Source: a bacterium
GTDB taxonomy: Bacteria; Patescibacteriota; Patescibacteriia; Patescibacteriales; GWC2-42-12
Assembly (NCBI GenBank): GCA_030655095.1
Contig: JAURWF010000030.1
Span: 1 to 24,354, forward strand
DNA length: 24,354 nucleotides
Direction: 5' to 3'
Shown: positions 1 to 6,722 of the stretch, piece by piece
How the letters are laid out: each line of letters begins with the position of its first letter
How positions within the stretch are numbered: position 1 is the stretch's first letter
Made by a program: the position numbers and the translations under genes
Notes under the pieces: generated by a model
Told to the model about the DNA's origin: nothing
The model's database searches: none
Seen by the model: only the letters and a program-made list of their open reading frames with translations

Positions 1-180
1 GAAATCATATTCTGTGCGCGTTTCTCGCATTCCTGAAATTGGAATGGGAACGTATCCAGAATGGTATTTCTTGGTATGAACAAAAATGGTCAATAAATCG
101 GATGGCAACTGCTAATTATTTGGCAAACGCGTAAGTCCTAACTCCTTTAAAACTTTTTTTAATAAATCACGATTTTTCAT
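1..180 (-). pseudogene. short SD-led reading frame with in-frame stop, runs off window edge
   Basis: An ATG at 178-180 lies just downstream of a strong AAAGGAGG ribosome binding site. It opens a 22-codon frame (MKNRDLLKKVLKELGLTRL...) that stops with TAG at 112-114. The same frame then stays open to the window edge and reads like normal protein (VHTKKYHSGYVPIP, then GMRETRTEYDF). Either one gene has been broken by a nonsense mutation, or a 22-residue peptide precedes another gene. I do not recognise the family. It is downstream of the DUF975 gene on the same strand. Confidence 0.4.
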
Positions 181-219
181 GAAAATTCCTCCTTTTGTTG
201 GTTTTATATTAAGAACTTT

Positions 220-852
220 CTATGCCGTAGATCCTTGAGTTTGTTGAATGGGTGATTGTTCGGATAGATTGGCTTGGTTTCCTTTTATGTCATCATAAAA
301 CTTGGCAATACTAGTTTGTATATAAGGCACAAGCCAAAGATAACCTATTCCAAGCATCAAAAGACAAAGTAGTGACCAGCCAAAAAATCTCCAATATAAG
401 CAAAATAGTTTCCACTTGTTTCCATTCATCATTTCTTTGCTCTTCTTTATCGCATCCATTGCTCCTATCGAATTATCATCAGCAATAATATAAAAAGTCA
501 TTGAATAAGCAAAAGCTGCTACTATTCCAGGAACGATGAGAAGAAGCATCCACAAAAAAATGAATAGAAACATCAAAAGACATGCGACTAGAGATGTTCC
601 AAATTTTTCAAAACCTTTGAATAGTTGACCTATTTCAACTTCTTGATTGCGAGACAAGGATAGAAAAAAGATAATGAGACCAACTGACATCGGACCGGTG
701 ATAGCTAAATAAGCGATGAAACCTACGACAGGCACTATTTGTATCACTGTCATAATTACCATAAAGATGACGGATGCGCCAATAGCTATTCCCCATTTCC
801 CTCTTAGACTTTCTCTGGCCATCTTCATTAAGACAGCATTTTCTGTTTTCAT
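220..852 (-). CDS. DUF975-family polytopic membrane protein
   Basis: 210 residues. After a short N-terminal segment (ARESLRGKWG, where the family begins) there are about four to five hydrophobic segments. The family hallmarks follow: a glycine/proline-rich transmembrane segment (LLLIVPGIVAAFAYSMTFYI), then AMDAIKKSKEMMNGNKWKLF, then a final GIGYLWLVPYIQTSIAKFYD. That order is typical of DUF975 integral membrane proteins, whose biochemical role is unknown. The C-terminal 20 residues are polar and Gln/Ser-rich, probably cytoplasmic. No Shine-Dalgarno precedes the ATG, but a good promoter lies 34-61 bases upstream, so the gene can be transcribed separately from the rpsO cluster. Family call is firm; function is not known. 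Confidence 0.8.
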   Translation of the reverse strand: MKTENAVLMKMARESLRGKWGIAIGASVIFMVIMTVIQIVPVVGFIAYLAITGPMSVGLIIFFLSLSRNQEVEIGQLFKGFEKFGTSLVACLLMFLFIFLWMLLLIVPGIVAAFAYSMTFYIIADDNSIGAMDAIKKSKEMMNGNKWKLFCLYWRFFGWSLLCLLMLGIGYLWLVPYIQTSIAKFYDDIKGNQANLSEQSPIQQTQGSTA

Positions 853-885
853 ATTTTTATATTTAATTTATTATTTATTAGTTGA

Positions 886-913
886 ATTTTAACTTATCTT
901 AGGTTTTTGTCAA
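886..913 (-). promoter_or_regulatory. sigma70-type promoter for the DUF975 gene
   Basis: On the minus strand TTGACA (908-913) and TAAAAT (886-891) are separated by 16 bases and point toward the ATG at 852. The consensus -35 in a 64-bp intergenic gap makes this a likely promoter. Confidence 0.6.
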
Positions 914-916
914 TTT

Positions 917-1288
917 TTATCGATTTATAAAAGTAATAGCACCTTCTTCGCTCTTTATAGTTTCTCCAATTTTTGTACTAAATTTTTTCCAGAGAAAAAA
1001 ATAAAGAGGAACTCCTAACAATGGGAAAATAAATGATATTATAGCAAATAACAACCCAAACTTTACTTTATTAGATTTAGCATGATAAAAAATTGCACAG
1101 GATATATAAGAAATTATTATTGCTATTATTGCAATTAATATTTGAGATAAATTTCCACTAAGGAGTGCGAAAGCAAGATAAGTGTACCAAAAAGCTAAGT
1201 AAAAAGAACGAAAAAAACCATAACTAAAAAAATTAATCAATAAATAACAAAAGAAGAAAAATATAAATGGCCACACTAAAATAAACAT
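917..1288 (-). CDS. small hydrophobic membrane protein, unknown
   Basis: 123 residues, with about four transmembrane segments very rich in Phe, Ile and Leu. The C-terminus is polar and charged (KKFSTKIGETIKSEEGAI). No domain recognised and no Shine-Dalgarno sequence. It follows the NYN gene by 20 bases on the same strand and is probably co-transcribed. The extreme A+T content favours long hydrophobic frames, but the defined ATG, the gene order and the charged tail support a real gene. Confidence 0.55.
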   Translation of the reverse strand: MFILVWPFIFFFFCYLLINFFSYGFFRSFYLAFWYTYLAFALLSGNLSQILIAIIAIIISYISCAIFYHAKSNKVKFGLLFAIISFIFPLLGVPLYFFLWKKFSTKIGETIKSEEGAITFINR

Positions 1289-1308
1289 AGGTGTATAATT
1301 CTATTGTT

Positions 1309-1806
1309 CTATATCAAAAACTTCTTCTTATTCTCACTTAAATTAATGAAACTATCTAGTTCTTCCACAAGTTTTTTACTGGTTGATTCCAAAAAAGCGA
1401 TACCTTCCATTCGACAACCTGTGGTGGATTGAATGTAGTTTACAAGCGGAATATAGTCTCCATCCCCTGCCACAAGCACAATCACATCCAAACTTTTTGA
1501 CATTTTGATGGCGTCCATTGCAATTCCTACATCCCAGTCGCCTTTTTTGGCGCCACCGGGGAAGATTTGCAAATCTTTGGTTTTGACTTCGAAGCCTTGT
1601 TTTTCCAAAGCTTCAAAAAATTTTTCTTCTTGGCCTTCTAGGGTTTTTATCCCATAGGCAATAGCGCGGATGAGTTTTCGGTCTCCGACAGCCTCTTTCA
1701 AGATTTGTCCAAAGTTGACTTTCTTTTTGTGCAAAACTTTGGCGCTATAATAGAGGTTTTGAATGTCTACTAAGACACCTACGCGTTGTTCTTTATATAT
1801 AGACAT
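1309..1806 (-). CDS. NYN-domain (LabA/DUF88-like, PIN-fold) putative ribonuclease
   Basis: 165 residues covering one complete NYN domain. The acidic residues expected of the metal-dependent PIN/NYN active site are visible: D14 in VGVLVDIQNLYY, D92 and D98 in KGDWDVGIAMDA, and D115/D117 in VLVAGDGDYIPLV. The conserved G-K-G-D-W-D turn precedes the second acidic cluster. Members of this family are thought to be RNA nucleases; the substrate here cannot be told. The gene lies three bases after the preceding small membrane protein gene in the rpsO cluster, so a housekeeping RNA-processing role is possible (inference). No Shine-Dalgarno; translation is probably coupled to the gene upstream. Confidence 0.85.
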   Translation of the reverse strand: MSIYKEQRVGVLVDIQNLYYSAKVLHKKKVNFGQILKEAVGDRKLIRAIAYGIKTLEGQEEKFFEALEKQGFEVKTKDLQIFPGGAKKGDWDVGIAMDAIKMSKSLDVIVLVAGDGDYIPLVNYIQSTTGCRMEGIAFLESTSKKLVEELDSFINLSENKKKFLI

Positions 1807-1809
1807 AAA

Positions 1810-2070
1810 TTATTTATTAAAAGTTATTTCTCCATTTTTTTCTTTTTTAAATTTCTGTTTTAGTAAGTCTATTATCATTAATATAAAAGCAATAAAGACT
1901 TTTGCTACTAAATAGATAATAATTGGAGAAAAATAAAGAGTGAAAAATATCTTACCATAGCTTATCCCATCATTTACTGCCCATAAAATAAGAGATACAA
2001 TTAAAGATATAACAAGCCAATAACTAAGAAGGCGCTGAAAGATTATAAGTTTCTTTATAAGCTCATTCAT
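1810..2070 (-). CDS. small two-helix membrane protein, unknown
   Basis: 86 residues with two to three hydrophobic helices (about 13-35 and 40-68) and a lysine-rich C-terminus (LKQKFKKEKNGE), suggesting a positive-inside cytoplasmic tail. It starts seven bases after the rpsO stop and ends three bases before the NYN start, so it is very likely co-transcribed with both. No family recognised. Confidence 0.55.
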   Translation of the reverse strand: MNELIKKLIIFQRLLSYWLVISLIVSLILWAVNDGISYGKIFFTLYFSPIIIYLVAKVFIAFILMIIDLLKQKFKKEKNGEITFNK

Positions 2071-2077
2071 AGAATAA

Positions 2078-2347
2078 CTATCCTTTTAAATCAAGCTTCT
2101 TAATCAAGGTTTTGTAAGCTTTTTCGTTGGTTTTTTGCAAGTAGCCCATAAGTTTCTTTCTTTTAGAAACCATCTTTAGAAGTCCTCGGCGAGAATGAAA
2201 GTCTTTGGCATTCTTTTTGAGGTGGGAGGTTAGTTTTTTGATTTGTTCACTAAAAAGGGCGATTTGGTACTCTGGAGAACCAGTGTCTTTTTCATGTCTT
2301 ACTACTTCTTTCGTCGCTTTTGCTTTTTGCTTTGCATTTAGTGCCAT
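2078..2347 (-). CDS. rpsO: 30S ribosomal protein S15
   Basis: 89 residues from MALNAKQK. This is a full-length S15, with the family motifs DTGSPEYQIALFSEQI, then LTSHLKKNAKDFHSRRGLL, then VSKRKKLMGYLQKTNEKAY. S15 binds the central domain of 16S rRNA early in 30S assembly. A GTG seven codons upstream (2366-2368) is also in frame, but S15 proteins normally begin near MAL/MSL, so the ATG at 2345-2347 is preferred. First gene of a minus-strand cluster with three small genes immediately downstream. Confidence 0.95.
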   Translation of the reverse strand: MALNAKQKAKATKEVVRHEKDTGSPEYQIALFSEQIKKLTSHLKKNAKDFHSRRGLLKMVSKRKKLMGYLQKTNEKAYKTLIKKLDLKG

Positions 2348-2420
2348 AGCATTTTTTCGGCCAAACACTCGTTGCGAGGATCCCCTTGAAAACCAGTGTT
2401 GGCTATTTAGAATTATTATA
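2348..2420 (-). promoter_or_regulatory. rpsO promoter (-10) and leader hairpin
   Basis: On the minus strand a TATAAT (2415-2420) lies about 70 bases before the rpsO ATG; no convincing -35 is seen. The leader can fold CCAACACT against AGTGTTTGG (one bulged base), enclosing an AGGGGATCCTC segment and reaching the alternative GTG start. Leaders of rpsO often carry a structure bound by S15 itself; whether this one does is inference. Confidence 0.4.
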
Positions 2421-2458
2421 TATCAACATTACAACATAATTGGAAGTTTGGCAAATGT

Positions 2459-2491
2459 AAAAGGCTTAACATAAATTTAAGTTAAGCCTTT
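2459..2491 (-). terminator. hairpin terminator after the nucleotidyltransferase gene
   Basis: Perfect 11-bp inverted repeat AAAGGCTTAAC / GTTAAGCCTTT with a 10-base loop. On the minus strand the right arm runs into a short T-rich tail (CCTTTTACATTT). It separates the 2528-3049 gene from rpsO. Confidence 0.6.
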
Positions 2492-2527
2492 CAAAAAATC
2501 TCCTTTTATATAGTAGATTTTTTTGGG

Positions 2528-3049
2528 TTATTTTTCGAAAATTAATATGGCATCCTGGCTAATGTTTTCAGTAAAATTTGGATCCTGATAATTTATAACC
2601 TTCAGGACGTCCTTTCTTTTTCGCCAGTTGAAAGGAAGCAATAGAAGATCTATTGCTGATCCATCCAGATCTTCAGTGATTTTTTTCATCAAAATATTAT
2701 CAATCTGGAGAATTTTAGTTGCCGCCATGAACCTAATTTTTTTTGAGGAATGATATTCCCAATAGTAATCCATTGGATCGAACGGTTTTCCACTAAAAAA
2801 ATCCACAGACTGATTGCCACACTCGACCGCATACTGGAAGAATTTTTTTGATTCAATTTCAAAAAGGAAATCTATATCCGGATCTTTTTCGAAAGCTCCA
2901 TCGAGAATGCATTTTTCTTCCTCGGGTTTTTCAATCTCTTCTTTTATTTTTCTTGCAGAGCTCCCAAAAATGTACATTTTGATTTTTCCTGGAAAATTTT
3001 CTGCGAATAACTGACAAATTTCCTTAAGTAGATCTAATGATAGTTCCAT
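2528..3049 (-). CDS. stand-alone nucleotidyltransferase-fold protein (Pol beta-like)
   Basis: 173 residues. The fold's signature is present: MYIFGSSAR (G29-S30) followed by DPDIDFLFEI (D58, D60), the metal-binding D-x-D. The spacing between GS and DxD is about 28 residues, longer than the roughly 10-12 of typical MNT proteins, because of a charged insertion rich in Glu/Lys (residues 34-56). A GGGGGTG motif just before the ATG may be the ribosome binding site. Substrate unknown. It sits back to back with a second, winged-helix nucleotidyltransferase, so the two may belong to one defence- or toxin-related locus (inference). Confidence 0.65.
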   Translation of the reverse strand: MELSLDLLKEICQLFAENFPGKIKMYIFGSSARKIKEEIEKPEEEKCILDGAFEKDPDIDFLFEIESKKFFQYAVECGNQSVDFFSGKPFDPMDYYWEYHSSKKIRFMAATKILQIDNILMKKITEDLDGSAIDLLLLPFNWRKRKDVLKVINYQDPNFTENISQDAILIFEK

Positions 3050-3172
3050 TTTTACACCCCCATACTTTGATTGTTAAGTTGGTTTTTCTTATAAAAACAA
3101 CATGTTTTGTTAAATAACTTATCTTGCTTGAATTAAAGTAGAATAGCAGGATAGAGTCTATTTTGCAAGTTT

Positions 3173-3202
3173 TTGGCGACAAAGTTAGGAGTGTGGTAAA
3201 AT
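3173..3202 (+). promoter_or_regulatory. promoter in front of the truncated uvrD 5' copy
   Basis: TTGGCG (3173-3178) and TAAAAT (3197-3202) are 18 bases apart. The expected start point is at or just before the ATG at 3212-3214 of the uvrD-like fragment, so the ancestral uvrD message was probably leaderless or nearly so. Confidence 0.45.
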
Positions 3203-3206
3203 GAGA

Positions 3207-3236
3207 TTATTATGCATGAAATATTGGAAAAACTTA
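3207..3236 (+). repeat. left copy of 30-bp direct repeat: duplicated uvrD 5' end
   Basis: These 30 bases match 4254-4283 at 29 of 30 positions (only 3223 A against 4270 T differs). They include an ATG and the first eight uvrD codons (MHEILEKL), after which the frame diverges and stops at 3293. The MNT/HEPN module lies exactly between the two copies. Confidence 0.9.
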
Positions 3237-3239
3237 TCC

Positions 3240-3290
3240 TTGACTTTGTTATTGTAATATTATACAATAATCATTGTAATTATATACAAT
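3240..3290 (+). promoter_or_regulatory. promoter with two tandem palindromic operators of the MNT/HEPN module
   Basis: TTGACT (3240-3245) and TACAAT (3263-3268) with a 17-base spacer form a strong promoter. Two near-identical palindromes overlap it: ATTGTAATATTATACAAT (3251-3268) and ATTGTAATTATATACAAT (3273-3290). Their starts are 22 bp apart, about two helical turns, so two dimers could bind the same face. The first covers the -10 and the second covers the predicted start point. The ATG follows six bases later. The arrangement fits autorepression by the winged-helix protein encoded next. Confidence 0.8.
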
Positions 3291-3296
3291 AAATTT

Positions 3297-3842
3297 ATGC
3301 TGGATATAAAATCAAAAATAACGCAAAAACTGTTAACTTACTATTTCGCCAATCTAAGTGCTTCTCATTATGTGAATGAGTTGGCTAGAATGCTGGAAGT
3401 TGACCCAGGAAATCTGGATCGAAAACTCAGAGAATTAGAATTGGAAGGGTTTTTTGTTTCTGAAAAACAAGGTAATTTGAAATTTTTTCAGCTTAATAAA
3501 AGCTATCCCCTATTGGAAGAAGTTAGAAAATGGTATAAAATGAAATATGGTTTAGAAAAAAGACTAAAAGAATCATTGGAAAAACTTTCTGGATTAAAAG
3601 AAGCTTTTATTTTTGGATCATACGCCAAAGGAAATTTCGGTCCGGAAAGCGATATCGACATTTTGCTTATCGGAAGCCATTCTTCTCTATCTGCCAAAAG
3701 GATTGTTGCTAAGGTGGGCAATGATACTAAGCGAGAGTTTAATATTATTGATCTTAATGAAAAAGAATTGCTTGAACGCAAAAAAAACAAGGACGAATTT
3801 GTTGAGAATATTTTTAAAAATAAAATTATTAAGATAATATAA
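3297..3842 (+). CDS. winged-helix / MNT nucleotidyltransferase, probable autoregulating antitoxin
   Basis: 181 residues in two parts. Residues about 1-75 form a winged helix-turn-helix (ASHYVNELARMLEVDPGNLDRKLRELELEGFF is the recognition unit and start of the wing; the protein then continues KQGNLKFFQLN). Residues about 98-175 are a minimal nucleotidyltransferase with FIFGSYAKGNFGPESDIDILL (G107, S108, D119, D121). In the MntA/HepT pairs the MNT enzyme neutralises the HEPN toxin by adding AMP groups; here a DNA-binding domain is fused to it, which suits the tandem operators just upstream. No Shine-Dalgarno. The stop is one base from the ATG of the HEPN gene, implying coupled expression. Function as antitoxin is inferred from family and context. 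Confidence 0.8.
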   Translation: MLDIKSKITQKLLTYYFANLSASHYVNELARMLEVDPGNLDRKLRELELEGFFVSEKQGNLKFFQLNKSYPLLEEVRKWYKMKYGLEKRLKESLEKLSGLKEAFIFGSYAKGNFGPESDIDILLIGSHSSLSAKRIVAKVGNDTKREFNIIDLNEKELLERKKNKDEFVENIFKNKIIKII

Positions 3843-3843
3843 A

Positions 3844-4245
3844 ATGTTTGAAAAGTTTGTTTTCAGCGAAAATCAAATTTCCAAATATCATTCTTCTGCT
3901 CTGCGTGATTTCAAAATCGCTAAGAATTCTTCAGAAAATGAAGTGCGATTCAGATTTTGTTATGATGCACTTTTGAAATTGGCGATTGCCGTCTGCGCTA
4001 AAAATAATTTACGAGTGAAATCACGCCAAGGTCATCATATAAAATTGATTGAAAAAATGGCGGAAATCTTGGAAGACAAAGACATTAATATTATCGGACA
4101 AGAAATGAGAGCCAAAAGAAACTGGGATCTTTATGGGGGTGGCATTCTAATTTCTGAAAAAGAAGCCAAGGAATATTTGAAATGGACTGAGAATATTTTT
4201 CAAGAAGCAGAAAAATATTTTCATACGCATAGCAGATTATTTTAA
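3844..4245 (+). CDS. HEPN-domain protein, probable toxin partner of the MNT protein
   Basis: 133 residues, predicted all-helical. It begins with the HEPN-like KYHSSALRDFKIAK and ends with EAKEYLKWTENIFQEAEKYF. The segment carrying the catalytic motif reads MRAKRNWDLYGGG (R89-x-x-R92-N93...Y97). Canonical HEPN RNases have R-x4-6-H; here Y97 occupies the usual histidine place after R92-N93, so ribonuclease activity is uncertain. It is tightly coupled to the winged-helix/MNT gene (one-base gap) and ends 13 bases before the uvrD ATG. It most probably forms a toxin-antitoxin complex with its neighbour, though a purely regulatory or structural partner cannot be excluded. Confidence 0.75.
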   Translation: MFEKFVFSENQISKYHSSALRDFKIAKNSSENEVRFRFCYDALLKLAIAVCAKNNLRVKSRQGHHIKLIEKMAEILEDKDINIIGQEMRAKRNWDLYGGGILISEKEAKEYLKWTENIFQEAEKYFHTHSRLF

Positions 4246-4253
4246 AGTTTATT

Positions 4254-4283
4254 TTATTATGCATGAAATTTTGGAAAAACTTA
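4254..4283 (+). repeat. right copy of 30-bp direct repeat, the functional uvrD 5' end
   Basis: Covers the five bases before the uvrD ATG and its first eight codons. Differs from 3207-3236 by one base. The two copies flank about 1 kb holding the MNT/HEPN module. Confidence 0.9.
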
Positions 4284-6592
4284 ATGCTCCGCAAAGAGAG
4301 GCGGTAACGACCACCCAAGGGCCGGTTCTTATTATCGCGGGGGCAGGATCGGGGAAAACGCGGGCGCTTACTCATCGAGTGGCGTATTTGATTTGTGAAA
4401 AAAAGATCAATCCGAGAAGAATTTTGGCGGTGACTTTTACTAATAAAGCTGCGGGAGAGATGAAAGAGCGGATTAGAGAATTATTAAAATGTCATCCTGA
4501 ACTTGTTTCAGGATCTCAAGAGATTCCGGATCAAGTCCGGAATGACAAAATAAACATGCCGACGGTTGGGACTTTTCATTCTATTTGTGTGAGGATTTTG
4601 CGTCATGAGATTGAGAAGATGGGGTATAAAAGTTCGTTTAATATTTTTGATGACCAAGATCAGCTGGCTCTCATGAAAAAAGTGATGAAAGAAATGGAGA
4701 TAAACACGGATCAGTTCAAACCAAAAGCAATTCTCTCGGCAATCTCTAATGCGAAAAATGAACTCAAGAGTGCGCGGGATTTTTTGGCAGGAGTGGGTGG
4801 ATATTTTGAAGAAATGGTGGCCAAGATTTATTTGAATTATCAAAAAAAATTGAAAGATCAAGGTGCTTTGGATTTTGATGATATCTTGATGATTATGGTG
4901 AAGCTTTTTCAAAAATTTCCAGAAGTTTTGGATAAGTATCAGAATTTTTTTCAGTATATCATGGTGGATGAATATCAAGATACTAACCGCGCGCAATATT
5001 TGTTGGTGAAATTGTTGTCGCAGAAATATAAAAACTTGTGCGTGGTGGGTGACGACTGGCAAGGAATATATTCTTGGCGAGGAGCTAACATTCAAAATAT
5101 TTTGGATTTTGAAAAAGATTATCCGCAGGCGCGGGTCATCAAGCTGGAACAAAATTATCGTTCGACGCAAAATATTTTGGACGCGGCTTATGGAGTGATT
5201 TCAAAAAACATTAATCGCAAAGACAAAAAAATTTGGACGGATAATCAAAGTGGACATTTGCTATCTAGCTTTGAAGCGGAGGATGAAAAAGAAGAAGCAC
5301 AGTTTATTGTAAGTGAAATAAAAAAAATATGTCATCCTGAACTTGTTTCAGGATCTCAAGAGATTCCGGATCAAGTCCGGAATGACAAGTATAAATTCTC
5401 AGATTTTGTGGTGCTCTATCGAACCAATGCGCAGTCTCGAATGATTGAAGAATCGATGCTTCGAAATTCCGTTCCCTACCGAATTATTGGTGGAGTAAAA
5501 TTCTATCAAAGAAAAGAAATCAAAGACATGATTGGATATCTTCGAGTGATTAATAATTTCAATGATGAAACTTCACTGGAACGGATAATTAATGAACCAA
5601 GACGAGGGATAGGTGATGTCACACTCAATAAGTGGATAAAAACAGCCAAAGAAAATGAAATGGATTTAATAACTGTTGGTTTGAAAATATCTGGCTTGGA
5701 TAATAAAAAAATATTAAGTTCAAAATTGGATGCGATTATAAAATTTTGCGAATTCATACAGCGAATGGCAGAGCTCAAGGAAAAATTATCTCTTACTGAT
5801 TTCATACAAAAAATTTATAGCGAATCAGGATATGAAAAATTTTTAATGGATGGCACAGAAGAAGGTGAAATGAGAAATGAAAATGTGCGAGAACTTCTAA
5901 CGGTAGCCAAAAAATATCCCGCCTCGACTCGCGAAGACGATCGCTCGCCCGCTTCGCCGAATCGAGGCGAGTCGACGCGAGGCGGGGAAGAATATGAACC
6001 CGGGGAGGCTTTGAAATTATTTTTAGAAGAAGTGGCGCTGGTTTCTGATACAGACAATATTGATCAGGCAATTGACGCAGTACATCTTATGACACTGCAC
6101 AGCGCTAAGGGACTAGAGTTTAAAATCGTTTTTATTGCGGGACTCGAAGAAGGAATTTTGCCACATTCAAGAAGTATGCTTAGTGACTCTGAAATGGAAG
6201 AAGAAAGGAGGCTTATGTATGTGGGAATCACGCGCGCCATGGAAAAAGTCTATTTGCTTTTTACTCGCATGCGAAATATTTTTGGTTCTACTCAAATTAA
6301 TGCTTCTTCGCGATTTTTGGAAGATGTGCCGGAACATCTACTCGAATCATATAACATAAAACATGAAACATATAACAAAAATAAAGACGATAAAATAAAA
6401 CAATTCTCAGGAAAAAATGCTTCGTGTTCAATGCCTCATGCTACATGCTTTAAAGATGGAGATCGGGTACGGCACGAAGTTTTTGGCGATGGTTTGATTG
6501 TCGCCAGTGCGGGTGACATAATCACCGTGGCCTTTTCCTCATCTGGTCTCAAAAAACTTTCCACTTCTATTGCACATTTAGAAAAAATATAA
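4259..6592 (+). CDS. uvrD: ATP-dependent DNA helicase, UvrD/PcrA/Rep superfamily 1
   Basis: 777 residues, close to the usual family length once the insertions are discounted. It unwinds DNA 3' to 5' in repair and replication. All SF1A motifs are visible: Q-motif NAPQREAV, Walker A GAGSGKT (K33), AVTFTNKAAGEMKERI, VGTFHSICVRIL, Walker B VDEYQDTN (D237, E238), VGDDWQGIYSWRGA, LEQNYRST, VLYRTNAQSR, VHLMTLHSAKGLEF and MYVGITRAMEKVYL. The C-terminal about 45 residues (GDRVRHEVFGDGLIV onward) match the PcrA Tudor-like domain, so PcrA is an equally good name. Oddities: identical 20-residue palindrome-encoded inserts at about 78-97 and 358-377, a G+C-rich insert at about 554-576, and a low-complexity linker at about 700-730. 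No Shine-Dalgarno; the present 5' end is a copy regenerated behind the MNT/HEPN module. Confidence 0.95.
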   Translation: MHEILEKLNAPQREAVTTTQGPVLIIAGAGSGKTRALTHRVAYLICEKKINPRRILAVTFTNKAAGEMKERIRELLKCHPELVSGSQEIPDQVRNDKINMPTVGTFHSICVRILRHEIEKMGYKSSFNIFDDQDQLALMKKVMKEMEINTDQFKPKAILSAISNAKNELKSARDFLAGVGGYFEEMVAKIYLNYQKKLKDQGALDFDDILMIMVKLFQKFPEVLDKYQNFFQYIMVDEYQDTNRAQYLLVKLLSQKYKNLCVVGDDWQGIYSWRGANIQNILDFEKDYPQARVIKLEQNYRSTQNILDAAYGVISKNINRKDKKIWTDNQSGHLLSSFEAEDEKEEAQFIVSEIKKICHPELVSGSQEIPDQVRNDKYKFSDFVVLYRTNAQSRMIEESMLRNSVPYRIIGGVKFYQRKEIKDMIGYLRVINNFNDETSLERIINEPRRGIGDVTLNKWIKTAKENEMDLITVGLKISGLDNKKILSSKLDAIIKFCEFIQRMAELKEKLSLTDFIQKIYSESGYEKFLMDGTEEGEMRNENVRELLTVAKKYPASTREDDRSPASPNRGESTRGGEEYEPGEALKLFLEEVALVSDTDNIDQAIDAVHLMTLHSAKGLEFKIVFIAGLEEGILPHSRSMLSDSEMEEERRLMYVGITRAMEKVYLLFTRMRNIFGSTQINASSRFLEDVPEHLLESYNIKHETYNKNKDDKIKQFSGKNASCSMPHATCFKDGDRVRHEVFGDGLIVASAGDIITVAFSSSGLKKLSTSIAHLEKI
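4489..4548 (+). repeat. palindromic repeat inserted in frame in uvrD, copy 1
   Basis: 60 bases, identical to 5329-5388. Structure: GTCAT, hairpin TCCTGAA/TTCAGGA, a TCTCAAGAGA centre, hairpin TTCCGGA/TCCGGAA, then ATGAC, so it can form a double-hairpin cruciform. It encodes CHPELVSGSQ...RNDK between the ELLK and NMPTVGTFHS segments, a surface loop in UvrD proteins. Confidence 0.9.
5329..5388 (+). repeat. palindromic repeat inserted in frame in uvrD, copy 2
   Basis: Identical over 60 bases to the copy 840 bp upstream and read in the same frame, giving the same 20 residues just before YKFSDFVVLYRTNAQSR. Perfect identity points to recent insertion or gene conversion. Confidence 0.9.
5918..5986 (+). 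repeat. G+C-rich palindromic repeat in frame in uvrD (family shared with 14036 and 23139)
   Basis: 69 bases (23 codons) beginning CCCGCCTCGACTCGCG and ending GTCGACGCGAGGCGGG. It is the same element as in the ftsH leader and in the broken 5S gene, in inverted orientation, but with about 23 extra internal bases. It encodes an Arg/Ser/Pro-rich loop (PASTREDDRS...). Its G+C content contrasts sharply with the A+T-rich gene. Confidence 0.85.
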
Positions 6593-6643
6593 GCGATGCG
6601 AAACTACGAATGACATGCGAATCTACGAAAAAAATATTTCTAA

Positions 6644-6682
6644 AATAAAAAAACTCAGATTAAATTTCTGAGTTTTTTTATT
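6644..6682. terminator. bidirectional terminator between uvrD and the LysM-CHAP gene
   Basis: Perfect 16-bp inverted repeat (AATAAAAAAACTCAGA and its complement) with a seven-base loop, giving A-tract, CTCAGA stem and T-tract on both strands. It serves two convergent genes. Outer sequences near 6594-6611 and 6704-6721 (GATGCGAAACTACGAA-like and its inverse) extend the symmetry. Confidence 0.9.
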
Positions 6683-6722
6683 AAGTTCGTAGATTCGTTT
6701 TTGTTTCGTGGTTTCGCATCGG

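Noticed and set aside
5802..6071. Open frames on the minus strand across the G+C-rich repeat in uvrD
   Set aside because: They lie wholly inside uvrD, have no ribosome binding site and arise because the palindrome lacks stops.
6594..6721. ACGAATCTACGAA-type repeats (also near 14081-14115 and 17095-17190) as a regulatory array
   Set aside because: They are degenerate, irregularly spaced, A+T-rich and confined to intergenic gaps; they look like background repeats rather than a defined site.
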